A stretch of 64,000 bases of DNA from Plecoglossus altivelis (Eukaryota > Chordata > Actinopteri > Osmeriformes > Plecoglossidae), in the NCBI GenBank assembly GCA_036571765.1, contig BROE01000001.1, positions 4,998,322-5,062,321 of the forward strand, in the 5' to 3' direction. Shown in pieces: positions 35,498-47,935 of this stretch. A program made the position numbers and the translations under genes. The notes beneath the pieces are model-generated. The model saw only the letters and a list, made by a program, of their open reading frames with translations. It did not search any database and was not told where the DNA came from. Each line of letters opens with the position of its first letter. The first letter of the stretch is position 1.

Positions 35498-35782
35498 GTG
35501 TAGAGAGTATGTCCATTCTCTTCACCTGCTGTCTGCAAGGTACAACGTCCATGCGGGAGGTTTAGCCAATCAGAGGAAGGAAGGGGGAGGTTGTCAGATT
35601 TCCTGCATCAAAATAATACCTGGAGCCTGGTGCGCTTCTTGAGTTGCTCAGTTCCTGACGTGTCCACAGTTCAGCTCAGCGAGCGGCAAATTGAACTTTT
35701 GAACTTTCATGAACTTCAACCAGTCTCACCTTTTGAGCTGCAGAATCCTGTCAGAGGCTAATCACCCTCTCTCTCCATTTCC

Positions 35783-35789
35783 CTCTCTC

Positions 35790-35835
<46 letters not shown>

Positions 35836-36077
35836 AACCTCTCTTCCTCTCTCTCTCTGTCAACCTCTCCCTCTATCTCTCTCGGTTAACCTCTCTTCCT
35901 CTCTCTCTCTGTCAACCCCTCCCTCTCTCTCTGTCAACCTCTCCTCCCTCTGTCTCTCTCTGTCAACCTCTCTCTCTGTTAACCTCTCTCTTCCAACCTT
36001 CCCCTCTCTCTCTCTCTGTTAACCTTTCTCTCCCCCTCTCTCTCTGTCAACCTCTCCCTCTCTCTTTCTCTGCTAAC

Positions 36078-36115
<38 letters not shown>

Positions 36116-36150
36116 TTTAACCTCTCTCTCTCTCTGTGTCAACCTCTCTG
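35783..36150. repeat. CT-rich minisatellite with GTCAACC/GTTAACC cores
   Basis: CTCTCTCTCT runs are punctuated about every 20-45 bp by CTGTCAACCTCTC or CTGTTAACCTCTC, giving roughly ten irregular units. The plus-strand Leu-Ser-rich frame is a composition artefact. Confidence 0.9.
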
Positions 36151-36490
36151 TCAGAAGGTGCATGAGTCGAAGGTGACAGACTTCCACCACAAGAATGAAA
36201 CTCAAGTAGCAGCTCTGGGCCCGGCTCCTCTCTCCCTTCTCCTATTTAGCCGTTTTTTTTCCTTCCTTCGCTCCTTTTTATGCAGTTTGAGGAGCTATTT
36301 CCAGAAGAGCTGTAGTATCGCCTGCCTGTCCCCAGGCATTCTGGGAAAAACTATCCGGGCTCCTCTCTCCTCTCTCCCCCATCCGTTTGCCATGGGGGGA
36401 AGATGGTTTCCATAAATAATGTGCATGTGTATATATTTATGAACACACTGATATGGTAATATTAAACGTGTGTTGTATTTATGTTTAGTG

Positions 36491-36491
36491 C

Positions 36492-36584
<93 letters not shown>

Positions 36585-36585
36585 C
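36491..36585. repeat. (GT)10 then (GA)30+ compound microsatellite
   Basis: The GT run passes directly into a GA run of more than 60 bp. Confidence 0.95.
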
Positions 36586-37114
36586 TGGCACTGAGGTTAA
36601 GCTGATGCCATCACCTCATATGTGCTGATGTTAACATTTTAAAATAGACCAGACAAGAAAGCTTAGCAGCTGTGACCCTAAGTTCCCCTCACTCTCAATG
36701 TAACACTCAATCTGTGTGTGTGTCTATGCCCTGTACACTGTATGGTTAGTAGCTGTGGGCTTTCTCCTGCAACCAAATACTCGCTCTCTTAAATTCACCC
36801 ACAAACACATCTCCTAACTCCTCCTAATCAACTGTGTGAGTGCGTGTGTGTATCATGTTTGTCAGTATCCACCAAGACTGTTTACTTTACCAAGCAGAAT
36901 GCAGTCTAGAGTGGGAGTTTGCCTCAGACTGGACTCTCTCTCTACCTGAGGCTCTCTCAGTCTCACACCCAGTGAGACCTATATGATAGAAAAGGTTAAG
37001 ATAGTCTTCTTGCATTTGTGTGAGTAAAATGTGTGTCTATAGTAAATGTGTATGCTGCGCTTGTGAATAGTGTGCGTGCATTCATTTGTGTGTGTACTTG
37101 CACAGGTGGGTCCT

Positions 37115-37118
<4 letters not shown>

Positions 37119-37143
<25 letters not shown>
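37119..37143. repeat. (GT)12 microsatellite
   Basis: Perfect GT run. Confidence 0.93.
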
Positions 37144-37145
<2 letters not shown>

Positions 37146-39664
37146 ATACACATGTGTCCTGGCCCCGGTCAGTCTGAGAGCTGGGGGTGGGGTGGGGGGT
37201 CCATGACCACAGTGGGAGATGAGAAGGGGTTGACATATCCCAAACGAAGCACGTATATTTGCGTGCCTGAGCCTGATCTAACTTCAGCGCTACTCTTTCG
37301 GTTGCACCTTATGGCGACGACCAGTTTATCTATCTGCTAATGACAGTGACGATGGCGGACAGCGTTGGGCCTGGTCAGCCCTGATGCACCTCTAGGGCAG
37401 CACAGCCCCACGGTGGGTTCATCACACTCCACACACCTCACAGGATATGTACCCCACTAGCTTCCAGCCCTGGGAGCCTGTGTGACGTGTGCGTGTCCAT
37501 ATGTATGTGCGTGTGGTGCGCGTCTGCTTTAAAACAGCTAACGGCCATGCTAATTCCAGTGCAGACAGCGGTGGCTAATTTGTGCATTTTCCTCCCAAAA
37601 TAGCAAACTTTCCTACTGCAGAGTGGTCAGCCTGTCTGCCAGCTGGCCTAGTCAGTCGCACATCAGCTGAGCGATCTAACTGTCACTGTCAACACCGCTG
37701 TTGCCACTGCAGCGACTGCCTCAGCGTGGTCCTTATACTGGGATCTATCCCCCTCCGTTTCACTCTGTCATTCTCATGGTCTCTCTCTCATGGACAGTTT
37801 ACACATCTCTCTCTCTCCCTCACTCCATTCCCTGGTACAGGCATAGGCCATTGTCACATTGTTTGTTGTCACACAGATACATTTGTTTATCTGGAGGACA
37901 TGTTAAAGGTCAGCCCTGAAACGCCCCACCTCTCCCAGATCAGTGGGGCTGAACTCCAACAAATACCTTGGAAACCAGTGAGTCAAGTCCGAAGCACTCA
38001 GGCCCAGCCAACCGGACGGGAGCAGACTTCTAGCAGCGTTTGCAGGGCTACATCTCAGGTGATGCGGACAGAAGGAGGGTTACGCAGAGCGGCCGTGTTG
38101 CATAGACCAGCAGACCGTCAACCCTAACAGACATGCCACTACACCAGGAGTCCTCCGCCTTCATCTCGCCAAGTAGAAAACACAGGAGGGGACCAAAAAA
38201 AAAGACGATGGGAGAGACTTGAAATATATACATTTATACACATGCGATATGACTATGTGATGAGGGAGCATTGGAGGCCAATTAAGAACGTAGCATACAT
38301 ACAGTACATAGGGAAACAACAGAGGCAGGATTGCATTCCAGGTGGACTGCTTAGGTAACATGACAAGAGACGAAGGTCTTGGTTTAGAGCAGGACGTCGG
38401 TGTCTGGCTGGGGGTATCTTCAAAACACGTCCAGGTTGAGAACATATCTTTACACAGCCTCATCTGAGAAAGCTGATTTATGGACCTGATTGATTTCAAC
38501 GAAGAAACAAAACAAGAACGGGCTTTTTGGAGCTCAAACAGAATAAACCCGAACCCTATGGTGAGAGATGGCGTGAGAGGGGGCACAGTACCTGTGTGAT
38601 CATGTACCGAACCGTGTTCACGCTCTTCACCTGTTGACCCCTACTGTTCCTACGCAGAAACCCTCCCCTATCACTCGTCTAACTCCATACATTCACAAGC
38701 CACAACGCTACCCACGATGCCCTCTCAGTCAGTCGTATCTACTGAAACGATGATAACCTACGCAGAGTTTGCGTGCACTTATGAGCAAACGCAACGTACC
38801 ATAACGCACAGAACAAACGAAACGGGTTCTGACGGAGAGTTTTTGGCAAGAGGGATCCTTCTGTCACTCTACAGCCTAGAGCAGCGTGGGAAGGTGACAT
38901 GCATGATGTAGCTGGTACGTCTGCACATAAGAAACACATCTCTCGTCCGTTGCTCCGAAGCTTTTCTTACGGATGCCGAACGATATTCGAGAGGAAAGAA
39001 CATGAAAAGCAAAGTAGAATAGAATCTGTCACTAAATGACCATTTTTTTTATAAAGGGTGTTTGTTGGGAACGGTTTCTACAACAGTTTCTAAATATATT
39101 CCATCAAATCAATTATCCTATTTACAAGTTCATACTATACACACATACTTAGTCAGGTAAACGTGCTTGTGTGTACTTTCTTTGTCATTACATTCTTTTC
39201 CTGCATAGATGCACTATATAATCAGGACAAATGTTGGGGCCTTGTCCATAGGTTTGTGTAAATCTCCCACCAGTTCCTTATTCCTGGGAAACAAAAGAAA
39301 TGTCACAAGAGTTTGAAACAGCTGAATCTTGCTGTCTTCATGCAGCTGATGCAACAGTGAAGACAATGTTGGCTATAATCGCTGGAAGCCGTAGATATGA
39401 AAGGAGAGTATGTGTGATAGTATATGATTGACAGTGTATTTGTGTAAGTTTTTATTCGCTTACATGTACTGTACGAGTCAGTAGAATACAGTTCAGCTCT
39501 TTAGCAATCTCAAGTGAGAGAGATAGTGTGTGTTTGCGTGTGTGTGTTTAAGCAGAGAGAGCAGAAGGGCTACTTTAGTCTCTCACACACAACCTGCCGC
39601 ATGCTGCACAGACTGGGGAGCAGCCCAGAGGAAGCAGCAGTCTATGGAACAATCTACCTGTGTC

Positions 39665-39665
<1 letters not shown>

Positions 39666-39714
<49 letters not shown>
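39666..39714. repeat. (GT)24 microsatellite
   Basis: Nearly uninterrupted GT run, with a second short run at 39722-39736. Confidence 0.94.
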
Positions 39715-39717
<3 letters not shown>

Positions 39718-40164
39718 CAACGTGTGTGTGTGTGTGACAAGCAAGTACACACATACAAGCACATATGATGGGGACAGCGACAAGTTCCATTCCTCACACT
39801 GTCCCCCTCTGTGTTTGTGCCTGTTGCCCTTGTGAACCCCCACCACCACCACCCCAGCCCAACACCGTCATCCCACCTCCCTCTGCTCTCTCCCCAGCAA
39901 CATCTCCTGGGTGTGGCCAGCGGACTTGGGAGATCAGCGGTGGCGGGTTGTCTGTGTGGAGGGGCCCTGCGGGGGGGGGGGGGGCGCTAGCCTCACAGAC
40001 TCCAGGGCAGAGCCAGACAGGCCAGGAGCAGGCCAAGGTGCAGCCAGGCGGGCGAGGCTGCGTCCCCTCTCACCCTCACCACCGGGGGAGCCTTCGCCTC
40101 GGGGCTGGCCCTGGCTGGATCACTGGGGCGGACGTCACTTGACACCTCCGTGTGGGCTGAGAGA

Positions 40165-40215
40165 CAGAGAGAAGAGAAGGAGAGAGAGAGAGACAGAGAC
40201 AGAGATAAAGAGAGA

Positions 40216-40255
<40 letters not shown>

Positions 40256-40314
40256 GAGAGAGAGAAAAAGAGAGAGGAGAGAGAGAGAAGGAGTGAAAGC
40301 GAGCGGGAGAGCGA

Positions 40315-40384
<70 letters not shown>

Positions 40385-40440
40385 AAGAGCGAGGGAGAGA
40401 GATAAGTTGAGTGAGGGAGAGAGAGAGGGGGGGGGAGAGG
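40165..40440. repeat. (GA)n-rich polypurine array
   Basis: GA repeats with AAG and GAAAA variants. The longest pure run is at about 40320-40379. It is followed by a G10 run. Confidence 0.93.
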
Positions 40441-40794
40441 TGTTATGTTATTTTAGTTTGTCGGCAAAAATTAAGCTCACTGCCATTCATGATGTGTGAT
40501 CTTGTTTTATTCTGTATATTGACCAGCGCGCTGATCCTTACATAATCAATCTCTCTAGCTCACATACACACTGACAGACATGTCTAACCTCCAGTTCAGA
40601 GGTCAAAGTTTTAATCAGGGATAGATCAGATGGTGATGGAGAGCAAACAGGTCACCAACAGCCCAGTTCATCATGGGTATCACCACACACACAGGCTTGT
40701 TTATAAGCATGCTCATTCACACATACACGTTCCTGCTGAGATGAGTGAAATCTCAACCCACACTGTCCAAATTAAGTGTCCCTCTATTCCTCAG

Positions 40795-40871
40795 ATCCTC
40801 TCTACCTCTCTTCCTCTCTACCTCTCTTCCTCTCTTCCTCTCTACCTCTCTACCTCTCTCTTTCTCTCTCA
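40795..40871. repeat. CT-rich 8-bp repeat
   Basis: CTACCTCT and CTTCCTCT units repeated head to tail. Confidence 0.85.
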
Positions 40872-41484
40872 TCATAGGACTTTATCCCCTCCCATCACCA
40901 CCCATGTCAATCCTCTACATCTCCTTGCCACCTTTCTCCTTCCTCTCCCTCCTCTCCTATATTCTCCCCATCTCTGTCTTCGTCAGCCAACAGCCTGCGT
41001 GGGTGTGCATGTGGGTATGAGAGGGAGAAAAGCGAGAGCGAGAGAACAAATGCCTTTCCAAGGGTAGGCTGGGAAAGCTATCAGGTCATAAACTTGATCA
41101 CGCTGTGGAGTTAAGCCCTGTGTCGAAGCTATCTTAAAGCTGTGACTGCTCCAAATACTGGCAAGCTTGTGATGACCTGCAGCACCCTGGCATGTGCCTA
41201 CATGCTGACGTACATGTGAACAGCCAGACACACCCATTGGCCCATGCGATGTGGGAGGAGACGCGAACCAATATTGATCAGCATAACAATGGCCATGATA
41301 CTATTGATCTTCACTGTAACCAACTGCCGATATCTCAAATTACTCAGAAAGGCTTCCACTTTCAGAATCTTGCCAAGGGTGAGTTTTCCTGTCCCACCCT
41401 TGTGCAGCAGAGACCATGATGGATGCAATGGACTTGTCAGCCTGTTTCAAATGCACATTATTTTAGTGTGTGCCTTTGTATACT

Positions 41485-41513
41485 TGTGTGTGTGTGTATG
41501 TGTGTGTGTGTGT

Positions 41514-41555
<42 letters not shown>
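41485..41555. repeat. (GT)n then (GA)n compound microsatellite
   Basis: GT repeats pass into about 18 GA units, the same GT-then-GA order as at 23.5, 36.5 and 63.4 kb. Confidence 0.93.
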
Positions 41556-41559
<4 letters not shown>

Positions 41560-42536
41560 TGAGGCGAGTAGGGGCGGAGACAGAGAAAGTTAAGATTCTA
41601 TTCTCTTTCTGTTTGAACACAATAGACAAAGACATCATTTATCTGCCATGAGATTGGTGTCACCGTTTCTATGGAAATGAGTTAAATCTGGCTAGAAAGC
41701 TGCTGGAAAAAAACCAGTCTTGATGTACTAATTAGACACCACTTTACCCGTGATGACCACGACTGCTGCAAATAATCTCTGGGCAAATAACAAATATTCC
41801 TACTATGAAACAAACACGAACAGCATCCACATGTACCATACACAGTACAGACCCACAATAACAACATACTAAGCCATGGGACTAGACTCTTTTCTGACAT
41901 ACACTTTTGTCACTGTGTTGGTTGAATCTCTGTGTTCTTGTGTATTACGTGGATTGTCTTGTACGCTCAAATTGCTTGAGATTTTAAAAAAAAGGGCACA
42001 TCTGAATGCAGTTGTATCTCTACATAACCTAATTGGAGAATGTTTCTCATTCCGGTCTGATCAAGCTGAATTTGATCCCCTTGCCAGAAAGTAGGCTTGT
42101 GCTAAGTGTTCACAGTCTTGGCTGGCTTGCCAGTCAGGTTTTTTTTGTTACGTGTTTGCGTGTAGACGTTTTGTAAGATGTTCATTAAACTGAGAAGCCA
42201 GGCAGTCCTCATGTGTTCATGGCAAACACATCGTTCCTAGCATCTTTCCAGTTCATGAAATGACAGCGAGAACAACTCAGGACGTGCCTCTACGTGACGG
42301 AACAACGAGAAAACAACCCAGAAGCCGTCCAATCATCAGCCGAGCGTTTATCCCTGTCGAGGAAGTGTTCCGACAAGACAGAGAGAATGGCGAAACTCTT
42401 TTCATCGCCAGCCTTTCCCTCATCCGTGTCTTGCTAAGAAAATACAACAGGGTCTGCAGGTGTTTTGTCATTGTTTGTGTGTTGATTGCCAGGTGTTGTG
42501 ACAGTGAGGTGCAGTCTGTATATATATGTTGGGCGT

Positions 42537-42550
42537 GTTGCCATAGTAAC
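42537..42550. promoter_or_regulatory. RFX X-box motif
   Basis: GTTGCCATAGTAAC is a nearly perfect imperfect palindrome of the RFX X-box (GTNRCC-N-RGYAAC family), typical of ciliary and MHC class II promoters or enhancers. It lies in repeat-poor sequence 13 kb upstream of gpc1. No adjacent gene start was found. Confidence 0.45.
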
Positions 42551-42689
42551 ATTTAAAGAGGGATCTAGTGCAATGCCAGTATGCCTTCTCCAACGACACA
42601 ATGTCTGAATCGGACCACAACCAAGTCTAAAATGATCAAATGTTTCCAACTTTCGAGATTCTTTATTGCTACTTTCATAACCGTTCTGA

Positions 42690-42858
42690 GGGAAAGAGAG
42701 AGATAGAGCGAGAGAGATCGCAGAGGCAAAGAAAGAGAGAGAGGAGAGAGAGGAGTGACAGAAAGATATGGAGAAGTGACAGCAAGAGAAAGACCCAAAG
42801 GATGATGGATAGAGAGGACGAGAGAGAGAGAGAAGAAGAGAGAGGGGGACGGAGAGAG
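42690..42858. repeat. GA-rich tract
   Basis: AGAGAGAG and GAGACAGA-like purine-rich sequence, irregular. Confidence 0.8.
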
Positions 42859-43019
42859 AACGGCGAACACAGAAGCCCCGGACATGAGCGAGTGTATCCT
42901 TGGAAGCGCTGACATAACCAGACCTTCGCCGAGAGCTTCTGCAGCTGAGTCGAATCAGGCCGCTGAGGCTGGCAGACAGAGGAAATTGTGAATTCCTCTC
43001 AAAGTTGGATTTGGGTCGC

Positions 43020-43340
43020 CAACGGCTGCCTCGCTAACACATCAAAAGGAGCAGACAAATGAAACCGCCACATACACGCCACGCCTCCACGATGAGAATA
43101 AACGCTTCCATCGCAAAGGCCGACAAACTGGCAGACCCGGGGTCAAGTAGAAGGTGATTTCCTTTCGAATGCATTGAGCAATCATTTTCCGGCAAAAGGC
43201 TTTTCCCGTGGCCCATTAAATACGAAATATGTGAAATGACGTGAGATGGCACAAATGATGCGAGTTCTTATAAATCTGGGAATCGTTTTTCATCTCCCAT
43301 TTCATCTGACAACCAGCATGCTACTGTAAAGCCAGCATCA
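43020..43340. other. repeat-poor AT-balanced block
   Basis: No gene is recognised. It contains ATTAAATACG, ATGAGAATAAACGC and TGCATTGAGCAATCATTTTC, with no microsatellite. Possible non-coding element; weak support. Confidence 0.2.
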
Positions 43341-43740
43341 CTCTGTTTCATGGTGGGCTGGAAAAGAATGTCAAAATTACAAAACAGACATTTCATTCAC
43401 CTCACAGACACCCGGGTCACATGACAACACAGCATACATATCCCAGCCCCATCGCATGGGATATCCCTATTATGACAGTGACTAACAAGACTGCACACTA
43501 GAATCTTATATACCGCAGTTCTCCCGTTTCTGACGTCCCCTGCCTGGAGCCACGCTCGGTCGCTCTGGGAGCCAGGATAGAAGTGAAGATGAAAGGACCA
43601 CAAGAGAAGGAGGAGGAGGCTTGTTTGTCCAGAGGCCAAGAGATAATCAGTGGCAAAGCTGTCATCTGCCTCTCAAGGCTGGGACGGCCAACCGCTGCAG
43701 AGCTCGCCGTCGTGGGGATGATGGAGCTGAGGAAGGCGCA

Positions 43741-43815
43741 CGCGTGCATGCGTGGGGGCGCCCGCGTGCATGCGTGGGGGTGCGTGCGTGCGTGCGTGCA
43801 TGCGGTACGTATGGG
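43741..43815. repeat. alternating purine-pyrimidine GC-rich repeat
   Basis: CGCGTGCATGCGTGGGGG occurs twice with a 22-bp period (43741 and 43763) and is followed by GTGCGTGCGTGC repeats. Strict alternation makes it Z-DNA-prone. Confidence 0.85.
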
Positions 43816-45421
43816 CGCGTATGTGTGACTGAAGAATGCGGCTTGGAAGATGAATTGGTGGGTCTAGAAGATCCGCGGTTGGTAAGTACGTGTCTAGAAC
43901 GTCGGACAAACGTTCTCTCCGCCCTTGACAAACCTTGCCCTTCCCTCTTCTAAACGCTAGTTCGTCTTGCACAATCCTAGCCTTCCCACATTCTATTGGT
44001 TTACATCACCCCTTTGGAGCTCCAGGAAAGCACTGTCAAATTCTTAACGTACCGAAGGAAGATTTTCACACGTTCTTCCTTTCGTGAGGATTCGTTTGTG
44101 AACGTTGCGACAGTCCTGAGATGTAACTATCCTAGAGGGTGAAGTACGCCTGGACCATAGTACTGACAGCAGAACTGCTGGGAACAGGGAGGGAGAAGGA
44201 TCTCTGAAGAAGTCACAAAAAGACTGTCCATAAAAGTCTTTCATTTCAGTAATAAGTGTTGAAAACCCAAATAGTTGGAAAGCCTGTGGATACACTGCCA
44301 TGTGGAAACACTGAACTCTATAGTTAGTGTGTGTGGTGTGTACTTGTGCATATGTGTCAGTGACCCAAACAATATGTTCCCATTCCTCAAGCCAGTCCAG
44401 ATGGTCAAGACTGTATGGTTTGTTGCACTATGCTCAGAACACAGCAGCTGCCTGCCTGCCTGCCTTTCTGCCTGCCTGCCTGCCTGCTTACAGTCCAGTC
44501 AGCTCAGCGTACAAGCGGGCCCACAAACATGGCTCTGGACTGGGAGCGGAGGCCTGAAAAAACTAAGGCAGGAGGGAGAAACCGAGAGACGGAAGGAAAG
44601 AGGGAAAACAAACGACCAGGGTTTGGAAAACATCTGAGAAGGAGAATGTGACATCTGCTTCTGTTGGCACCCAGAGAGAGGCCCAGTTGCCCCGCATCCC
44701 TCAGCTTCAGCCTCCCTCTCTGGCCGTGACTGCACTGCCATACTGCTGGTGCAGAGCTTCCTCTAGATCCTGCCTCTGCCTGTTGAGGGTAAAGAAACCC
44801 TCTCTCTCTCTTTCCAGCTCTACCCGGAGAAGATTCACATTCAACCACTGTGTTGGCGCACATTAGCTACAGACACACCCACACTGCACAGTGCATACAT
44901 ATGCACACATAGCCTATGGAAGGGACCGGTTTGGGAGAAGCAGAGAGAGAGGGGGGGGGGTGTGAAGGAGTGTCACATGGGAGTTTGCAGAGAATGGCAG
45001 CCAAGGATTCTGCATAATGCCTGTCAGGAATGAAGCTACTGTGCAGTGGGGCTTAGCAAGGCTGCTAGTCTACTGTTAGCATGAGTCGAGACATTATATT
45101 GTATTGTAGTATGTTCTGTTCTATTCTAGACATTTGGAGCGGTTACCCTGTTTGAAGTATCATCTCATCATCTTATGGACAGACAAAGTTCCTGTGTCTT
45201 TCTATTACATCCAACACAATGAGTGAGTCCCAGAGAATAAAATGCCTTTTCAACTTCTCACTTTACACACTTCGTCCTTCATTCTCTCTCTCTTCCTTGC
45301 TCTCCTTTCTTTCCCACTCTCTTTCTGGCTTTAATCTTTTCTCTCTCTAGATTCTCTCCCTCGCTCTCAGCAAAGTCAGGTGATATCTGATTATATTATA
45401 TATTATATCTGATTAAGGATG

Positions 45422-45434
45422 TGACCTTTGACCC
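45422..45434 (-). promoter_or_regulatory. DR1 nuclear-receptor motif
   Basis: On the minus strand this reads GGGTCAAAGGTCA, a full DR1 with two intact half-sites. It lies upstream of gpc1 in a repeat-poor stretch. Motif only. Confidence 0.38.
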
Positions 45435-45721
45435 CGGAAGCACTGATTGATCCATGTAGTCCACTCCACACACACACTCAAGTGTCAAAGTCAAGAGCTA
45501 GGAATGGAGAGTGTCGAGGGCTGGCTGACCAGTCGCCAGACAAGCTAAGCTAGCTCGTAATTCTCTAGTCAATACAAGGCTGTTTGTTTCAGCGTCCTTC
45601 AACGCCAATCCGGCATAAGTCACATCATGTGCTGGCAGGCTGGAGCTGTCCTCTTCTAGTTGCACTGTGCCGCGTCTTTCTCAGGGACGGAAGGGATCGT
45701 CTTCCTTTCTGGAGACTTGGG

Positions 45722-45856
45722 AGAGTGAGAGAGAGAGAGGTAGAGAGAGAGAGAGAGAGAGAGAGAGTGAGAGAGGCGGAGAGAGAGGCAGAGAGAGAGA
45801 GAGAGTGGGAGAGAGAGGCAGAGAGAGAGAGAGAGACAGAGAGAGAGACAGAGGAA
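45722..45856. repeat. (GA)n-rich array
   Basis: GA repeats with GAGGCAGA and GAGTGGGA interruptions in roughly 30-bp units. Confidence 0.92.
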
Positions 45857-46094
45857 GTCCAACTGAGAGATGATCCTCTCAGGGTCAAATGCTCCCACAG
45901 GCCTGGGCATCCTGGAAGCAGCGAATGGCAGTGGGCCTCGCGGTGGTCTGCTCCTGTGTCCAGCCAAGCCTGACCCAGTGACCCAACCCTGCCATGCCAC
46001 TCCACCAATCCTCCAACAACACACCCCTTCTCTCATCTCCTCCACCGTTTATCTCATCTTCTCTCTTTATTCTTGAAAGTGCTTGACAGAGTGA

Positions 46095-46121
46095 GTAAGA
46101 GACAGAGACAGAGACAGAGAC

Positions 46122-46163
<42 letters not shown>
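46095..46163. repeat. (GACAGA)n then (GA)n
   Basis: Four AGAGAC units followed by a pure GA run of about 30 bp. Confidence 0.93.
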
Positions 46164-46166
<3 letters not shown>

Positions 46167-46627
46167 CAAACAGAAACGGAGAGCGACTACGAACAAGATT
46201 CAAATGGGATGTAAAATATGAGCCACACATCCAAAGAGAAGGGTCAGGTCATGTAGGTGAACTTGTTGAAATTGAAAAAGGGAAGGAATATGAAATCCTG
46301 GGAACCAGGGAATGAAAGCTATACGAGACAGACACAGCACGTGGCACCGGTCGATGGAGCAAAGGATCATGTAATCTCGATATTAATGCTAATCTCTTTA
46401 ACTTGTGTCAATATTATTGTGTTACTATTATTTGGTATTCACTGTACACTGTATGTCTTACAGTACAGAGTGTTACTTAGGAGAGAGGGAAAATCATGGA
46501 ATGAGAGAAAAAGAAAGACAGAGTGTTTTAAATAAGTCAGGGCATGTTCACATAGTCTGTTTGTACCCCCGCACCCCCACCCCTCACCTCATCCTCACCC
46601 CTACTCGGTACACAATCTGCCACACAA

Positions 46628-46640
46628 GTAGCCTAGCAAC
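46628..46640. promoter_or_regulatory. RFX X-box-like motif
   Basis: GTAGCCTAGCAAC has two RFX half-sites with one-base spacing, and a further GGCAAC half-site follows at 46652. Weaker than the 42.5 kb copy. Confidence 0.3.
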
Positions 46641-47312
46641 AGGCGCTAACTTGGCAACAATTAAGCAGAGACCTGAGCAATGGAATCTGGGAAAGAATAT
46701 GCGCTCCCTTGCTTTCACTGGCTTGATAAACTATGACTCCCCCCCTGCTCAAACACACACGCAGCCAGAGCAGAGCAGAGTCCAGGGCCATGGGAGGACA
46801 GTGACCTCCAGCCGTCAATGTGACAAGGTCCCATGATGAAGCACACTCCAGGGGACCCAGCAAACTGCCTCTCAGGGGGAACAGAGGAGTCACACACACG
46901 CGCGCACACACACATTTTCACACCTCTCACTGTAACAGGAGGTAACTCGTTTTGAAGCGACAAAGTGATGAAGATAAGACACACACAGTTACGCACGCAC
47001 ACACGTACCAGCACCCATCCACATGCACGCACACACACGCCAGATGCAGGCGTATATCGGCAGGTGTCATAACATCCTCGCAGAAACGGTGCAGGACAAG
47101 CGTGAAGGATACGGAGGTAAATCATTTTTCAATCCCCCCTCACACACACACACCTGGGGACTGATGGTGGGCATTTAGATTGTTTATAATGTGGCTCTCA
47201 ACTAATGTACAAAACAATGTCCTTGAATTGCACAAAAGTCCAAAAGAGAATCGTGACTGTAGGATCTACAAAGGTTAACAGGTGAGTGCAACTGAGTGAA
47301 CTCAGTCCCCCC

Positions 47313-47560
47313 AGGCTCACCCTCTCTTCTCCCCTCTCCTCCCCTCCACTCCACTCCACACCACTCCTCTCTTCCCACCTCTTCCCTCCTCCTCTACCCT
47401 CACCTCTCCCCTCCTCTCAGCTCCTTTTCCCCTCTTCTCCTCCCCTCCCTCTCTCCCCTCCCCTCCTCTTTCCCCCTCCCGCATCCTCTCCTCCCCTCTC
47501 CCCTCCCCTCCTCTCCTCCCCTCCCGTCCCCTCCTCTCATCTCCTCTTCTTGCTCCTGCA
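47313..47560. repeat. CT/CCCCT polypyrimidine tract
   Basis: TCTCCTCCCCTCC-type irregular repeat with almost no purines on the plus strand. Pro-Ser-Leu frames are artefacts. Confidence 0.9.
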
Positions 47561-47935
47561 GTATCCCCCTGTAGCTAAACTCCAAGTAGAACATCCCCAT
47601 CTCTCTGATATCCTCCCCATGCATGCTTCAATATCACTGGAATGCTGCCCTGTTTGCTTAGTCCTGTAGCACTAAGCAGGAATACCCCTCTCAGTGTTAT
47701 CATGAACATCCAGGCTTTGGAGGGGGGCTGGTGGTGAACAGGCAAAGGACTCTAGATAAACAGCAGACCATTTCCAAGGAGCCCGCCACCCCCAGCATAC
47801 ACACACGTCTCCTGCGGAGGCCTGGCTGTGGATAACTCTAATTTAATTAGTTTGGAGTGGCCAACAATGAAAGATTTTCATGGCAAATTCTTTGAATACC
47901 TCTGAATACCTTGAACCCACAGACACCTTAGCACT

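Noticed and set aside
37582..38127. 181-codon plus-strand open frame, mostly non-repetitive
   Set aside because: No recognisable domain, ordinary codon composition and no clear splice or promoter signals. Chance frame is the simplest reading.
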